A stretch of DNA of 64,000 nt from Chrysophaeum taylorii (Eukaryota > Sar > Pelagophyceae > Pelagomonadales > Pelagomonadaceae), in NCBI GenBank assembly GCA_029834535.1, contig JAQMWT010000398.1:62001-126000 (forward strand), in the 5' to 3' direction. The position numbers and the translations under genes were made by a program. Shown in pieces: positions 9,701 through 16,672 of this stretch. Position 1 is the first letter of the stretch. Every line of letters begins with the position of its first letter. The notes beneath the pieces are model-generated. The model saw only the letters and a program-made list of their open reading frames with translations. It was not told the DNA's origin and did not search any database.

Positions 9701-10531
9701 ATGCTCACGGTTCGTCATCTCATTGAGCCTTTCCTTGATGACGTTGTTGTGGACATCTACCAGACGCCTTTCCGAGTAGTGCCTCCTGACTTGCTCTCCA
9801 TAGAGCCCTTCTTGATGATGGTCGTCACGGCCTCTAAGAAGTGCTCTGCGCGGTAGTTCGACTTGGGCTGGGTTTTCGTCGGTGTAAAAACTCCTGTGTG
9901 AGGTTCATCATGCGTGACGACGAAGTCTATAAGCCCATCACGACGAGCAGCGCGCTTGAAGAAGCCGCAGCCCTCTACTTTACACTTGAACGACAACGCC
10001 GTCGCGGTATTGATCATGTTATGCACGCTGTCGTACCGCAATAACCCCGGATTCTCGCTCAAACTTCTTCGCTTTCTCCGATACTACATGCTACAAGGCT
10101 CTCGCCGCAGATGGCAAGAAGAGAACATTTTATAAATAGCAATGCTTTTGGCTCATACATTTAGCAAAGAACAGAAAGTAGGCCGCGGGTTGAAGTTTTG
10201 ACTTTACAATTTGCTTCCCCCCCGTGTCGACCATCTTCTGCTGCAACTCGGCCTCTTCCCGAACGCACATACTAAATTCGGATTTCGTCGGGTAGCGTGA
10301 AAGCAGCGAAACGTGGTGCTTGAACATTCTGAGCTGCGACAGCGTACGCGGCGATCTGTCACAGTCGTTAACCTTCGTCAGGCCACGCTTGCCGTTCTTG
10401 GTGTCGTCGTCGCCCGACGTCAGCGTGATACCAGCACGGTCCCGCTCGACCTGAGCGAAGCCCTCGTCGATATCGACCTCCTCGTCATCCGTGTCGAAGT
10501 CGAAGGACGCTCCGGAGTCACGACGCGACAT
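6718..10531 (-). CDS. MULE transposase, multi-exon (DDE domain, SWIM-like finger, PASTEPP repeats)
   Basis: Coding blocks run on the minus strand from an ATG at 10531 to a stop at 6718; exon edges are approximate. Block 1 (10531 to about 10215) is acidic. Block 2 (about 10060-9757) has KCKVEGCGFF followed by H-x-x-P-H, like the N-terminal zinc finger of MULE proteins. Block 3 (9281-8745, with TTCTCTTAG and GTGAGT edges) is the DDE core: FIDGVHC with the first Asp at 8969-8967, GRDANNHLVMIS, and the second Asp in VQDFQKGSL at 8780-8778. Block 4 (about 8607-8175, ending at GTGAGT) has TNNPAEAFNKKH, typical of the MULE post-catalytic region. Block 5 (about 7970-7640) has a SWIM-like CSCG...CVC in which the usual final His is Cys. 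After a one-base frame break near 7610 the last block has a basic GRPK segment, eight or so PASTEPP repeats and a Tudor-like tail. The gene cuts and pastes the element; present activity is unproven. Confidence 0.7.
9370..9577 (+). repeat. Internal array of AAGTTTGGTCA motifs, inside a transposase intron
   Basis: About ten copies of AAGTTT(G/A)(G/A)TCA at a regular spacing of about 18-20 bp, mostly joined by CA-rich linkers (GTCACAAGTTTGGTCA). It lies between coding blocks 2 and 3 of the transposase, so it is probably intronic. Confidence 0.75.
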
Positions 10532-10601
10532 GCAGAACCTCCAAATGCTTGATCACAGCGGGCCTTGTTTTGTCAGCGAGCCCTATCCTTGCTTTCCTCA
10601 A

Positions 10602-10700
10602 GCATAAGTTTAGTCAGCCAAGATACGGATTGACTAAACTTAAGTGACCAAACTTGTTGGGGATTTACGGTGACCAAACATACATGGTGGTTGGAAACTT
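10602..10700 (-). repeat. Right subterminal motif array of the MULE
   Basis: At least four copies of TGACCAAACTT and variants, mainly the inverse orientation to the left array, ending 10 bp inside the right terminus. Confidence 0.7.
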
Positions 10701-10710
10701 GACTTTTCCC

Positions 10711-10719
10711 TTAATAATA
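10711..10719. repeat. Right target-site duplication TTAATAATA
   Basis: Exact copy of 5660-5668, directly outside the right end of the element. Confidence 0.85.
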
Positions 10720-11571
10720 TTACAGTACGAGTAGGGACCGGCACATAGCGCGGCCAGCGGAGTCATCAGACTGAATCGGCCAAACGGAACCCGTCTGGCG
10801 GAGTCAAGAAGGCAGCCGGCGTGGCGCCGCGCGTCCGCAGGTTCCAAGAGCGGGGCGAAGCGAGGAGGGGGGAGCTGGGGTGGCGAGAAAAATGGGCAGG
10901 CAGCGCCCTTTGAAGGAAAGGTGTCGACGAGATCGGAGAAAGAGGAGGGGGAGTGAGACGCTCTGGCGCCAAGGCAAGCGTCCCGAAGCAAGCCGCACCC
11001 GGTCATGAATAAGAACGGGGGGTTGTTTGGCGACGCGACTGGGCTGCGCGTGCGCACTTCCGAGCAGCGCGATACGACGAGTTGCGAGCCACCATGTGGT
11101 GGTCCGTGTCGTAGACCGCCGCACCGTGGGCCGGCGCCGTCGACAAGCGTTCGAGGACACCCCAGCGTAGTCGGGCTCGCGGCCACGGGACTCAGCCTCG
11201 ACTGCACTTCGCGTGACCTCGTCTCGCAACCGCACGTTGTTGGTGGGGGTCAAATTCGGCGGCCGTCAGTCTCCCTTAGGCATTGATAGCCCGCATTGCC
11301 GCCTCCTTCTGCGCCTCTGGCACCGACCGGCCCATCGCCTCGGGGGGCCAACTTGTTGGCAGCAGCAATAGTCGTAACTTGTGGATCCCTGTGGTGGCAT
11401 AAATTCCTATGAAAGCTGCGTACCCGAGAATAAGTCGTCAAGTTGTTGTATATTAGCCAAATTATTGATACATACAGGAGTAGAGAGTCTTTTAGTAATA
11501 ATTCAAGCTGCCTGTTCTTTTCTCTACCATTAGGAGAGTGTTATTACCTTGTCCAAGGTAATAAGGCAAAG
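10720..11571. other. Intergenic, no gene seen
   Basis: Open frames here (for example minus 10665-11207) have skewed Arg/Pro/Ser composition and no motif. Purine-rich stretches lie at 10840-10990. The region should contain the promoter of the fumarylacetoacetase-family gene. Confidence 0.5.
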
Positions 11572-12792
11572 ATGCGGCTCCGACGGTGCGACGGCGGGCT
11601 CGCAGCTTGGGACGAGACGAGAGAGACGTGGGTGAAACTGAGGGACGCGTCGTCCCGGTCCGTGCACACCAAGGCAAATGAGTGCGAGGAGTTGGTGAGG
11701 TTCCTCGGCCTGCCGACGGCGACGCGTGCCGCGTGGGCAGGGGTGGTACCCAAGGGACCCAAGGCGGAATTGATCGAAGGGCTCGTGTTCCAGCCCCGGA
11801 GCTTTCGGGACGCCGCCCTCTTTGTGCGACACATGAAGCAGGCGGTGAAGGGTTTCGTGCCGTTGGCGATTTCGAACGGGCACGCGCTCCAGCTGCTGTT
11901 TGGCGAGATTTTTGGAAAGAGTCTCCGGCTCCCGCGGCTCGTGGGGCCCGCCCGGAAACCGCCGTATTACGTCGGGAACCCCCTTACTTTTGTGGGGAGC
12001 GGGAGTGCGAAGTGGCCGTCTCACTGCGCGTGGCTCGACTACGAATTAGAAGTCGCGCTCGTTATGGGCGCTCAAATTTCTGCGAATCCGACCGTCGAGG
12101 AGGTCGAGAGGGCGATTCTCGAGCACGGGGCCTTCGTGCTCATCAACGACTTTTCGGCGCGCGACACGCAGGCCGACGAGCTCTCGAGCGTCCACTTTGG
12201 CTTCGTCAAGTCCAAGTCGTTTTGCACTTCGATCGCGTCCGAGGTCGTCACCGCGGACGAGCTCTGGCAGCCCGGCGACAAGGGCTCGTTGTTTGGGGGC
12301 TTGAAGTGTTCGGTCACCGTCAACGGCGAATCCTGGGGCGTCGGCACGACGAGCGACCCGCGAGTCTGTTCGCTAGCCGAGTACGTGAAGTTCGCCGCGC
12401 TCGACGAGGGTCTCGAGCCCGGCGAGCTCCTCGGATTGGGGACCGTCCCCGACTGCTGCGGTCTCGAGTGCGGCAAGTGGCTCAAGCCGGGCGACACCAT
12501 CACGGTCGAGTGCGAGAATCTCGGCAGCATTACCAACACGGTCGAATCGCCGCCGGCCGACGCCGTTCTCTTCAAAGATATCGGCATCGAAAACCCCGTC
12601 TCCCGCCTCGCCACCTTCTTTCGTCTGGTGGCGATGGCCATTGTGGTGCCTCCGCTCACATTCGTCTTCCTGCTAGCCGGGGCCGTGGCGGCGCTCTTTT
12701 GGTCCGGGCCCAAAACGTCGCCCGGTTTCCAGGACGTGACCGAGCCCGGCGGTGCATCTTCTCGCGACGACGTCGTGAAAAAATATGATTGA
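11572..12792 (+). CDS. Fumarylacetoacetate hydrolase (FAH) family protein with C-terminal membrane anchor
   Basis: From the ATG at 11572 the protein has 406 residues; the frame is open further upstream but without an ATG. The FAH fold is recognisable from ELEVALVMG (metal-ligand acidic residues), LINDFSARDTQ, an FVKSKSF segment and GDTITVECENLGSITNTV near the end of the domain. Family members cleave C-C or C-O bonds in 2-oxo acids (acylpyruvases, oxaloacetate decarboxylases) using Mg or Mn. The unusual part is the tail: after the domain (about residue 345) come about 25 hydrophobic residues (AIVVPPLTFVFLLAGAVAA), then a short polar end, which suggests a tail-anchored protein. It converges on the HNH-like gene with 156 bp between stop codons. 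The substrate cannot be told. Confidence 0.85.
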   Translation: MRLRRCDGGLAAWDETRETWVKLRDASSRSVHTKANECEELVRFLGLPTATRAAWAGVVPKGPKAELIEGLVFQPRSFRDAALFVRHMKQAVKGFVPLAISNGHALQLLFGEIFGKSLRLPRLVGPARKPPYYVGNPLTFVGSGSAKWPSHCAWLDYELEVALVMGAQISANPTVEEVERAILEHGAFVLINDFSARDTQADELSSVHFGFVKSKSFCTSIASEVVTADELWQPGDKGSLFGGLKCSVTVNGESWGVGTTSDPRVCSLAEYVKFAALDEGLEPGELLGLGTVPDCCGLECGKWLKPGDTITVECENLGSITNTVESPPADAVLFKDIGIENPVSRLATFFRLVAMAIVVPPLTFVFLLAGAVAALFWSGPKTSPGFQDVTEPGGASSRDDVVKKYD

Positions 12793-12948
12793 CTCTCTGA
12801 CGACTGGCCTATCGCGTGCCCGCCATTACCTGCTGTGTTGTTTGCTTGTTTTTTTTTCTCTCTCTCCCTCCCTCCCTCCCTCCCTCCCCGCACTTTTGTC
12901 TATTTTGCGGCGCGCTCAACTCCGCCCGCGGTGAGACAGCAAGCAGCA
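12793..12948. other. Convergent intergenic spacer with (TCCC)n tract
   Basis: Short spacer between two convergent stop codons; a pyrimidine tract with (CCCT)n lies at about 12851-12890. It probably carries both polyadenylation regions. Confidence 0.5.
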
Positions 12949-13755
12949 TCATCTCCGCCGGCCCCGCGCATAGGCGAGCCAGCCTTGCAGGTCGGGGTTG
13001 TCCAGGAGCGCCTCGAGCGTGCAATATCTCGCCGCTAGAAGGGCGTTGGAGGCGGCGCGGTGGATCGCCGAGTGGCACGGCCGACACACTAGGATACCGT
13101 GCGCGCCCAACTCGGCCTTAGTGCAGGGCTGCGCACCACCGCGCTCCGCGGCGTAGAGAGGCGGCGGTGGTTTGCCGATGTAGCGCGGGTGCATCTCCTT
13201 TGGAATCAAGTGGTGGAAGGTGAGCCTCGTCACGCTGCGGCACAATTGGCAAGTCCCGGGGACGTCCACGTCGTCGTCGTCCTCGGCCGTCGCGCATAGT
13301 TCCTCGCGCGGCGCAACCTGCTGCTTGGGCCACTTGACAAAGGTGACTTCTTGTCGTCCGTCGGCCCCGAGTGGCGAGGAGACAACGGCATCGTGCCACT
13401 CCTCGTCCTCCTCTAACACCGCGAGCACGCGGGTGCCCACCGCGAACTGCCAGTCGAGGATCATATTGGCACGCAGTGCGTCGACCACCTCCGCAGCACA
13501 CGACTCGTCCAACGCATCAGCGTCGGCGTTCTCGAAGGCTTCCTCGATTTCATCGAAAACAGCGCTCACCATCCCTTCCCAGTCCGCAACGCTGCAAACC
13601 GGTGGCGCGTTGGCCGCGAGCGTCGCGCAGAACAACTCCACCACGTGCGCTCCGCGCTGCGACAGCGCTACGCCGACGCTTTCGCGCACCAGTGCCTTGA
13701 CGACGCGATCCGTAAGCTCGTCAAAGTCGTCATCATGGCTCCACACTAACTCCAT
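12949..13755 (-). CDS. HNH-like nuclease-fold protein with SH3/Tudor-like module
   Basis: A 268-residue protein starting at the ATG 13755-13753. Residues about 1-100 are acidic and helical. Residues about 103-150 (FAVGTRVLAVLEEDEEWHDA...) resemble a Tudor/chromo-barrel module. The C-terminal half has CQLC, then TFHHLIPKEMHPR, then CRPCHSAIH: two CxxC pairs around HH and H residues, the layout of the HNH/ββα-metal fold. A conserved-looking tail (YCTLEALLDNPDLQGWLAY) follows. Whether it cuts DNA or only binds zinc is unknown. It lies next to the repeat-rich left flank of the protease/Fanzor region but looks like an ordinary intact host gene. Confidence 0.75.
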   Translation of the reverse strand: MELVWSHDDDFDELTDRVVKALVRESVGVALSQRGAHVVELFCATLAANAPPVCSVADWEGMVSAVFDEIEEAFENADADALDESCAAEVVDALRANMILDWQFAVGTRVLAVLEEDEEWHDAVVSSPLGADGRQEVTFVKWPKQQVAPREELCATAEDDDDVDVPGTCQLCRSVTRLTFHHLIPKEMHPRYIGKPPPPLYAAERGGAQPCTKAELGAHGILVCRPCHSAIHRAASNALLAARYCTLEALLDNPDLQGWLAYARGRRR

Positions 13756-13833
13756 CGAGTAAACCTCGCGTCACACGGAGGTTGAAACTTAACCCTAAAC
13801 CCGTTTCGCTTACACCCACCCTCTCATTTTGCG

Positions 13834-13884
13834 TACTTATCTCCGTCCGTCAGGCACATCCCTCCTACCCCACAAACCCACCCT
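13834..13884 (+). repeat. Left arm of an inverted repeat (partner 14241-14296)
   Basis: TACTTATCTCCG(T/C)CCGTCAG starts both this arm and the reverse complement of 14241-14296; the match continues with few changes for about 50 bp. The arms lie about 360 bp apart, as in a foldback or MITE-type element. Confidence 0.75.
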
Positions 13885-13892
13885 CTCATTTC

Positions 13893-13999
13893 AGCTCGAC
13901 GCTCTCACCCTCGCCAACATCTAATAATAATAATAAGCTGCTTTGATCAACGCACAGAGAGCGCACGTTCTTCAACCTTTGAGTTTACTCCTAAACCCC
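13893..13999 (+). repeat. Dispersed repeat, second copy at 61619-61716
   Basis: Both copies share GAGCTCG/AGCTCGACGCTCTC, AAGCTGCTTTGATC and CAACCTTTGAGTTTACTC in the same order and orientation. The distant copy abuts the Helitron helicase relic. Confidence 0.7.
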
Positions 14000-14240
14000 G
14001 TTTCGCGAGTTAACGGCAAGTACCCTTTTCACCTGCGCCCCTTGGCGATGACCACCCGCCTTTCAGGCAGACGAACTCTCTTGAACCCTGTGTCCTTACT
14101 ACTAACCGGCAGATGTTTGTTTGTTTGTTTGTTTGTTTGTTCGTTTGTCTTTAAAGGTCGACTGCTAAGAGGGGGGTGTCTGTCTGTTTGTCTTTAAAGG
14201 TCGACTGCTAAGAGGGGTGTGGGGGGCGGGGGGCATGAAA

Positions 14241-14296
14241 GATGTGGGTGGTTTTGTGGGGGTAGGAGGGATGTGCCTGACGGGCGGAGATAAGTA
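14241..14296 (-). repeat. Right arm of an inverted repeat (partner 13834-13884)
   Basis: Reverse complement of the left arm; a related sequence occurs again at about 15193-15222 and, inverted and diverged, at about 42895-42955. Confidence 0.7.
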
Positions 14297-14374
14297 TGCG
14301 GGAACTAGTCGGGGTCATCGCCGAGTCGTGGGGCAGGCGAAGAGAGGACGGGCCCCGCCCGGAGGTCGTATAGC

Positions 14375-14440
14375 CGTATAAAAGTGTGTATGGGCGGCTT
14401 CTCCGGATTAGCGTACTTGGACCATATACCGCCACAGGCG
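14375..14440 (+). repeat. 66-bp direct repeat with TATA-like box (copy 1; copy 2 at 14715-14781)
   Basis: Copies begin GTATAAAAGTGTGTATGGGC and run through CTTCTCCGGATTA and TTGGACCATA(T/C)ACCGCC, nearly identical over 66 bp and 340 bp apart. TATAAAAG is a strong TATA-box match. The copies may be duplicated promoters or element ends. Confidence 0.65.
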
Positions 14441-14714
14441 CCCCCTTTTTTAAGAAAGGACGCCGACCTCGGCGGCATTCTCAGATTCGATCGCTCACCA
14501 CAGGTGCTACCATGGCGCCGCCTCGGCGTAAATTTGGAGGCTATTAATTTGGAGGCTATTTCGTCCCAGCCAGAAACGTATTCCTCGTGGACGTGTTCGT
14601 CAACGCTTGACGGTCTGGACACACGAGGGAAGAGTAAGAAGACATATAATATAAGTCAGGGGCAGGTTTGAACCAGGGACCATCAGTTCGGTCGCGAATC
14701 CTCCGCCATCTGTA

Positions 14715-14781
14715 GCGGTATAAAAGTGTGTATGGGCGGCTTCTCCGGATTATAGCCTATTTGGACCATACACCGCCACAG
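14715..14781 (+). repeat. 66-bp direct repeat with TATA-like box (copy 2)
   Basis: Second copy of 14375-14440, lying about 480 bp upstream of the ATG at 15197. Confidence 0.65.
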
Positions 14782-15196
14782 GTCGTACGCATGCTGCCGC
14801 CGGATGTGGCAGTAACGCCCATTCCCCCACTTGCCTGCCTGCCACATGACTTACCCTGGTTGTTGCCCTGGTACTGACCTTGCAATTATGGGGGGGGGTG
14901 TCGTCTTGACACCCTCACCTGCGCTTCCACTGAACCAAATGCGCCAGGTTTTTGTGTTGCTTTCTTGCTGTCTTCTTGCTATTACCCTCATTTTGATTGT
15001 CCGATTTCGTGATGGCGCGAGGTATTACGCTGAGATCGGGCGTGTGGTGGTTTCACCCGCGGTTCGGGTTGGGAGGAAGAGTTGTTGAGGCCCCCGGTCC
15101 GGCCAGGAGGGGCGGGTATCTGAGAAAACCACTACACGGACTGTGCGACTTTGTCTTTAAATGTCGACTGCTAAGAGGGGGGGGGGGGTGGGGCGC

Positions 15197-16672
15197 ATGA
15201 AGGATGTGGGTGGGTTTGTGGGGAATTGGAATGCAGCGGAGGTGGTGGTTCGGCGCGCCGCCGAACGCGAGCTCTTCGAGATCCGACGCAGGCGAGGGGC
15301 TCTGGCAGAAAATGAGATTCGCCTGAATCATACCAAGTTCAACATGACGAAGCGTCACTTCTGCCGAAAAAAAAAATATGTAACACCGGCGCTTCGAAAG
15401 CCGCTGGATAAATCTAAGCTCAGAGCGACCGATGACGCGCTAGGCACGGTGTGCGCAGAAGTTAAAGAGCTCGACGCACAGGAATGCGAACTCGAGTCTC
15501 GCGAGGGACTGCAGAAGCGCATCGCGGCCCATCTCAGACCGCGACTGTTGCGCCGGATCAAAATCGTCGAGTCCGCGCTCGACAGACGGCGTGCCTGTCG
15601 GAAAGCACCTGCTTCCGTCGACGAAGACCTCGACGCGGCTCGTGGTCGACCGAAGCAGGTGGGTTCGTCAGACCAGCCGCCGTCGTGCACGGTGTCCACC
15701 TTCCAAGAAAAATCTGCGCGATCTAGCAACGACACGTTGCATGTGTCGAGCGACGGGATGACGAGCAGTACCGACGTTCTGAGCGACGTCGCACGTGGCC
15801 GGAGTTCGCCGGCCAGGCCGCTTTTCAGCGCACTCGGGGACGAGCATGCCCCCAACCTTGCCGAGGCAACGTGCAGTGCGGGCGATGGCCGCGAGGCGTC
15901 ATCAAGCATGGGTCACGCGGATCGTGCGTCGTCGACGAGTGACTCGGTCCTCGACGGGAACGAGTCGGGTGGCGACGTTGTTCCGGGCGCCGATGACTTG
16001 GAAAGACAAGCCTCGTTCACCGCGGTAGGCAACGAGTCTGTCCACCAGGGCGAAGATGACCCGAACGACGACGACATGCATTTGCCAGACGGCGACGATG
16101 AAGCAAGAACCGTCATCGATGATGACGAGATTTTTAACGACCAGTGGCGGGAGATTGCCGTCCACTGGGGCACCGCATCGCCCGGGACGACCAAGCGCGG
16201 CGAGGCATGTGCGGGAGCCGCGAGTCTGATCTCAGACAACGACTCCGAAGTTGCTTCCCTCGTTGACGACACAGACAAGGACGAATTTGACCGCGAAAGT
16301 TTGGTGCGCCGGCGGGAGGCCCAGGGGTTGTGTGCCGACGGACGCGCGGGCGGGAACATCGAGCAGCGGCCACAGCCCGAAATCATCGAGGCCGGCGGCG
16401 TGCCAGACGAGCAAAAGCAGGAACTGAAATCCTCCCTAGTAAAATCGCTCATCGGTAGCCACGACGTGCTGGCTGCCGAGGGCCAGCGTGCGCTTGAGCA
16501 AGGGGATGACGTTACTGCCGGAAGGGTCATCCGGGAGCTTCGGGTGCTTGAGACACGGGTGAGCTCAGCGCTCACCCTGTGCAAAAAGCTGGTGCCGGAG
16601 AGGGGGGGGGGGAAGGGGTGCCACGATGGCCGTGCGCGGGGACGAGTCCGTCGTCGTCGTCGAGCCCGGTAG
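15197..16672 (+). CDS. Acidic, low-complexity protein or N-terminal part of the USP/Ulp1 reading frame
   Basis: The frame is open from 15161, but its first codons lie in a copy of the GTCGACTGCTAAGAGGGG repeat, so the ATG at 15197 is preferred. The product (about 491 residues) starts with charged helical sequence (residues about 15-150, Arg/Glu-rich, possible coiled coil), continues as a long Asp/Ser/Glu-rich disordered part, and ends with a helical segment containing LLDE-style charged heptads. At an 11-base G-run (16602-16612) this frame turns into Arg-rich junk while the +1-shifted frame becomes a good USP domain. It is therefore probably the N-terminus of the protein that continues downstream, interrupted by an indel or assembly error. 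No catalytic motif is seen in it. Confidence 0.5.
   Translation: MKDVGGFVGNWNAAEVVVRRAAERELFEIRRRRGALAENEIRLNHTKFNMTKRHFCRKKKYVTPALRKPLDKSKLRATDDALGTVCAEVKELDAQECELESREGLQKRIAAHLRPRLLRRIKIVESALDRRRACRKAPASVDEDLDAARGRPKQVGSSDQPPSCTVSTFQEKSARSSNDTLHVSSDGMTSSTDVLSDVARGRSSPARPLFSALGDEHAPNLAEATCSAGDGREASSSMGHADRASSTSDSVLDGNESGGDVVPGADDLERQASFTAVGNESVHQGEDDPNDDDMHLPDGDDEARTVIDDDEIFNDQWREIAVHWGTASPGTTKRGEACAGAASLISDNDSEVASLVDDTDKDEFDRESLVRRREAQGLCADGRAGGNIEQRPQPEIIEAGGVPDEQKQELKSSLVKSLIGSHDVLAAEGQRALEQGDDVTAGRVIRELRVLETRVSSALTLCKKLVPERGGGKGCHDGRARGRVRRRRRAR

Larger units (their letters stand above)
5669..10710 (-). mobile_element. Mutator-like DNA transposon (MULE), 5042 bp, with both ends
   Basis: The element is bounded by an exact 9-bp TTAATAATA duplication. 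Its ends are imperfect inverted repeats: the left 18 bp (GGGATCCGTCAAGTTTGG) and the reverse complement of the right 18 bp (GGGAAAAGTCAAGTTTCC) agree at 13-14 positions. Inside both ends, and once in the middle, are arrays of an AAGTTTGGTCA motif, mostly pointing inwards at the two ends. The coding content on the minus strand matches MULE transposases: an N-terminal zinc-finger-like exon, a DDE domain with GRDANNHLV, and a SWIM-like C-rich block. The perfect duplication implies a recent insertion, although one frame break is seen. Confidence 0.88.
13756..15196. repeat. Repeat-rich block upstream of the protease/Fanzor region
   Basis: About 1.4 kb without a convincing gene. It contains an inverted repeat pair, a 66-bp direct repeat with TATA-like boxes, three copies of GTCGACTGCTAAGAGGGG, a (GTTT)n tract at 14107-14145, and segments that recur at 42.8 kb and 61.6-62.5 kb. 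It looks like nested remains of small transposons. Confidence 0.6.

Noticed and set aside
13790-13802. Telomere-like TTAACCCTAAACCC
   Set aside because: Only about one and a half CCCTAAA units, inside a dispersed repeat block; too short to call an interstitial telomere.
14645-14710. tRNA-like T-arm (GGTTCAAACC on the minus strand)
   Set aside because: No acceptor stem, D-arm or anticodon loop could be folded around it.
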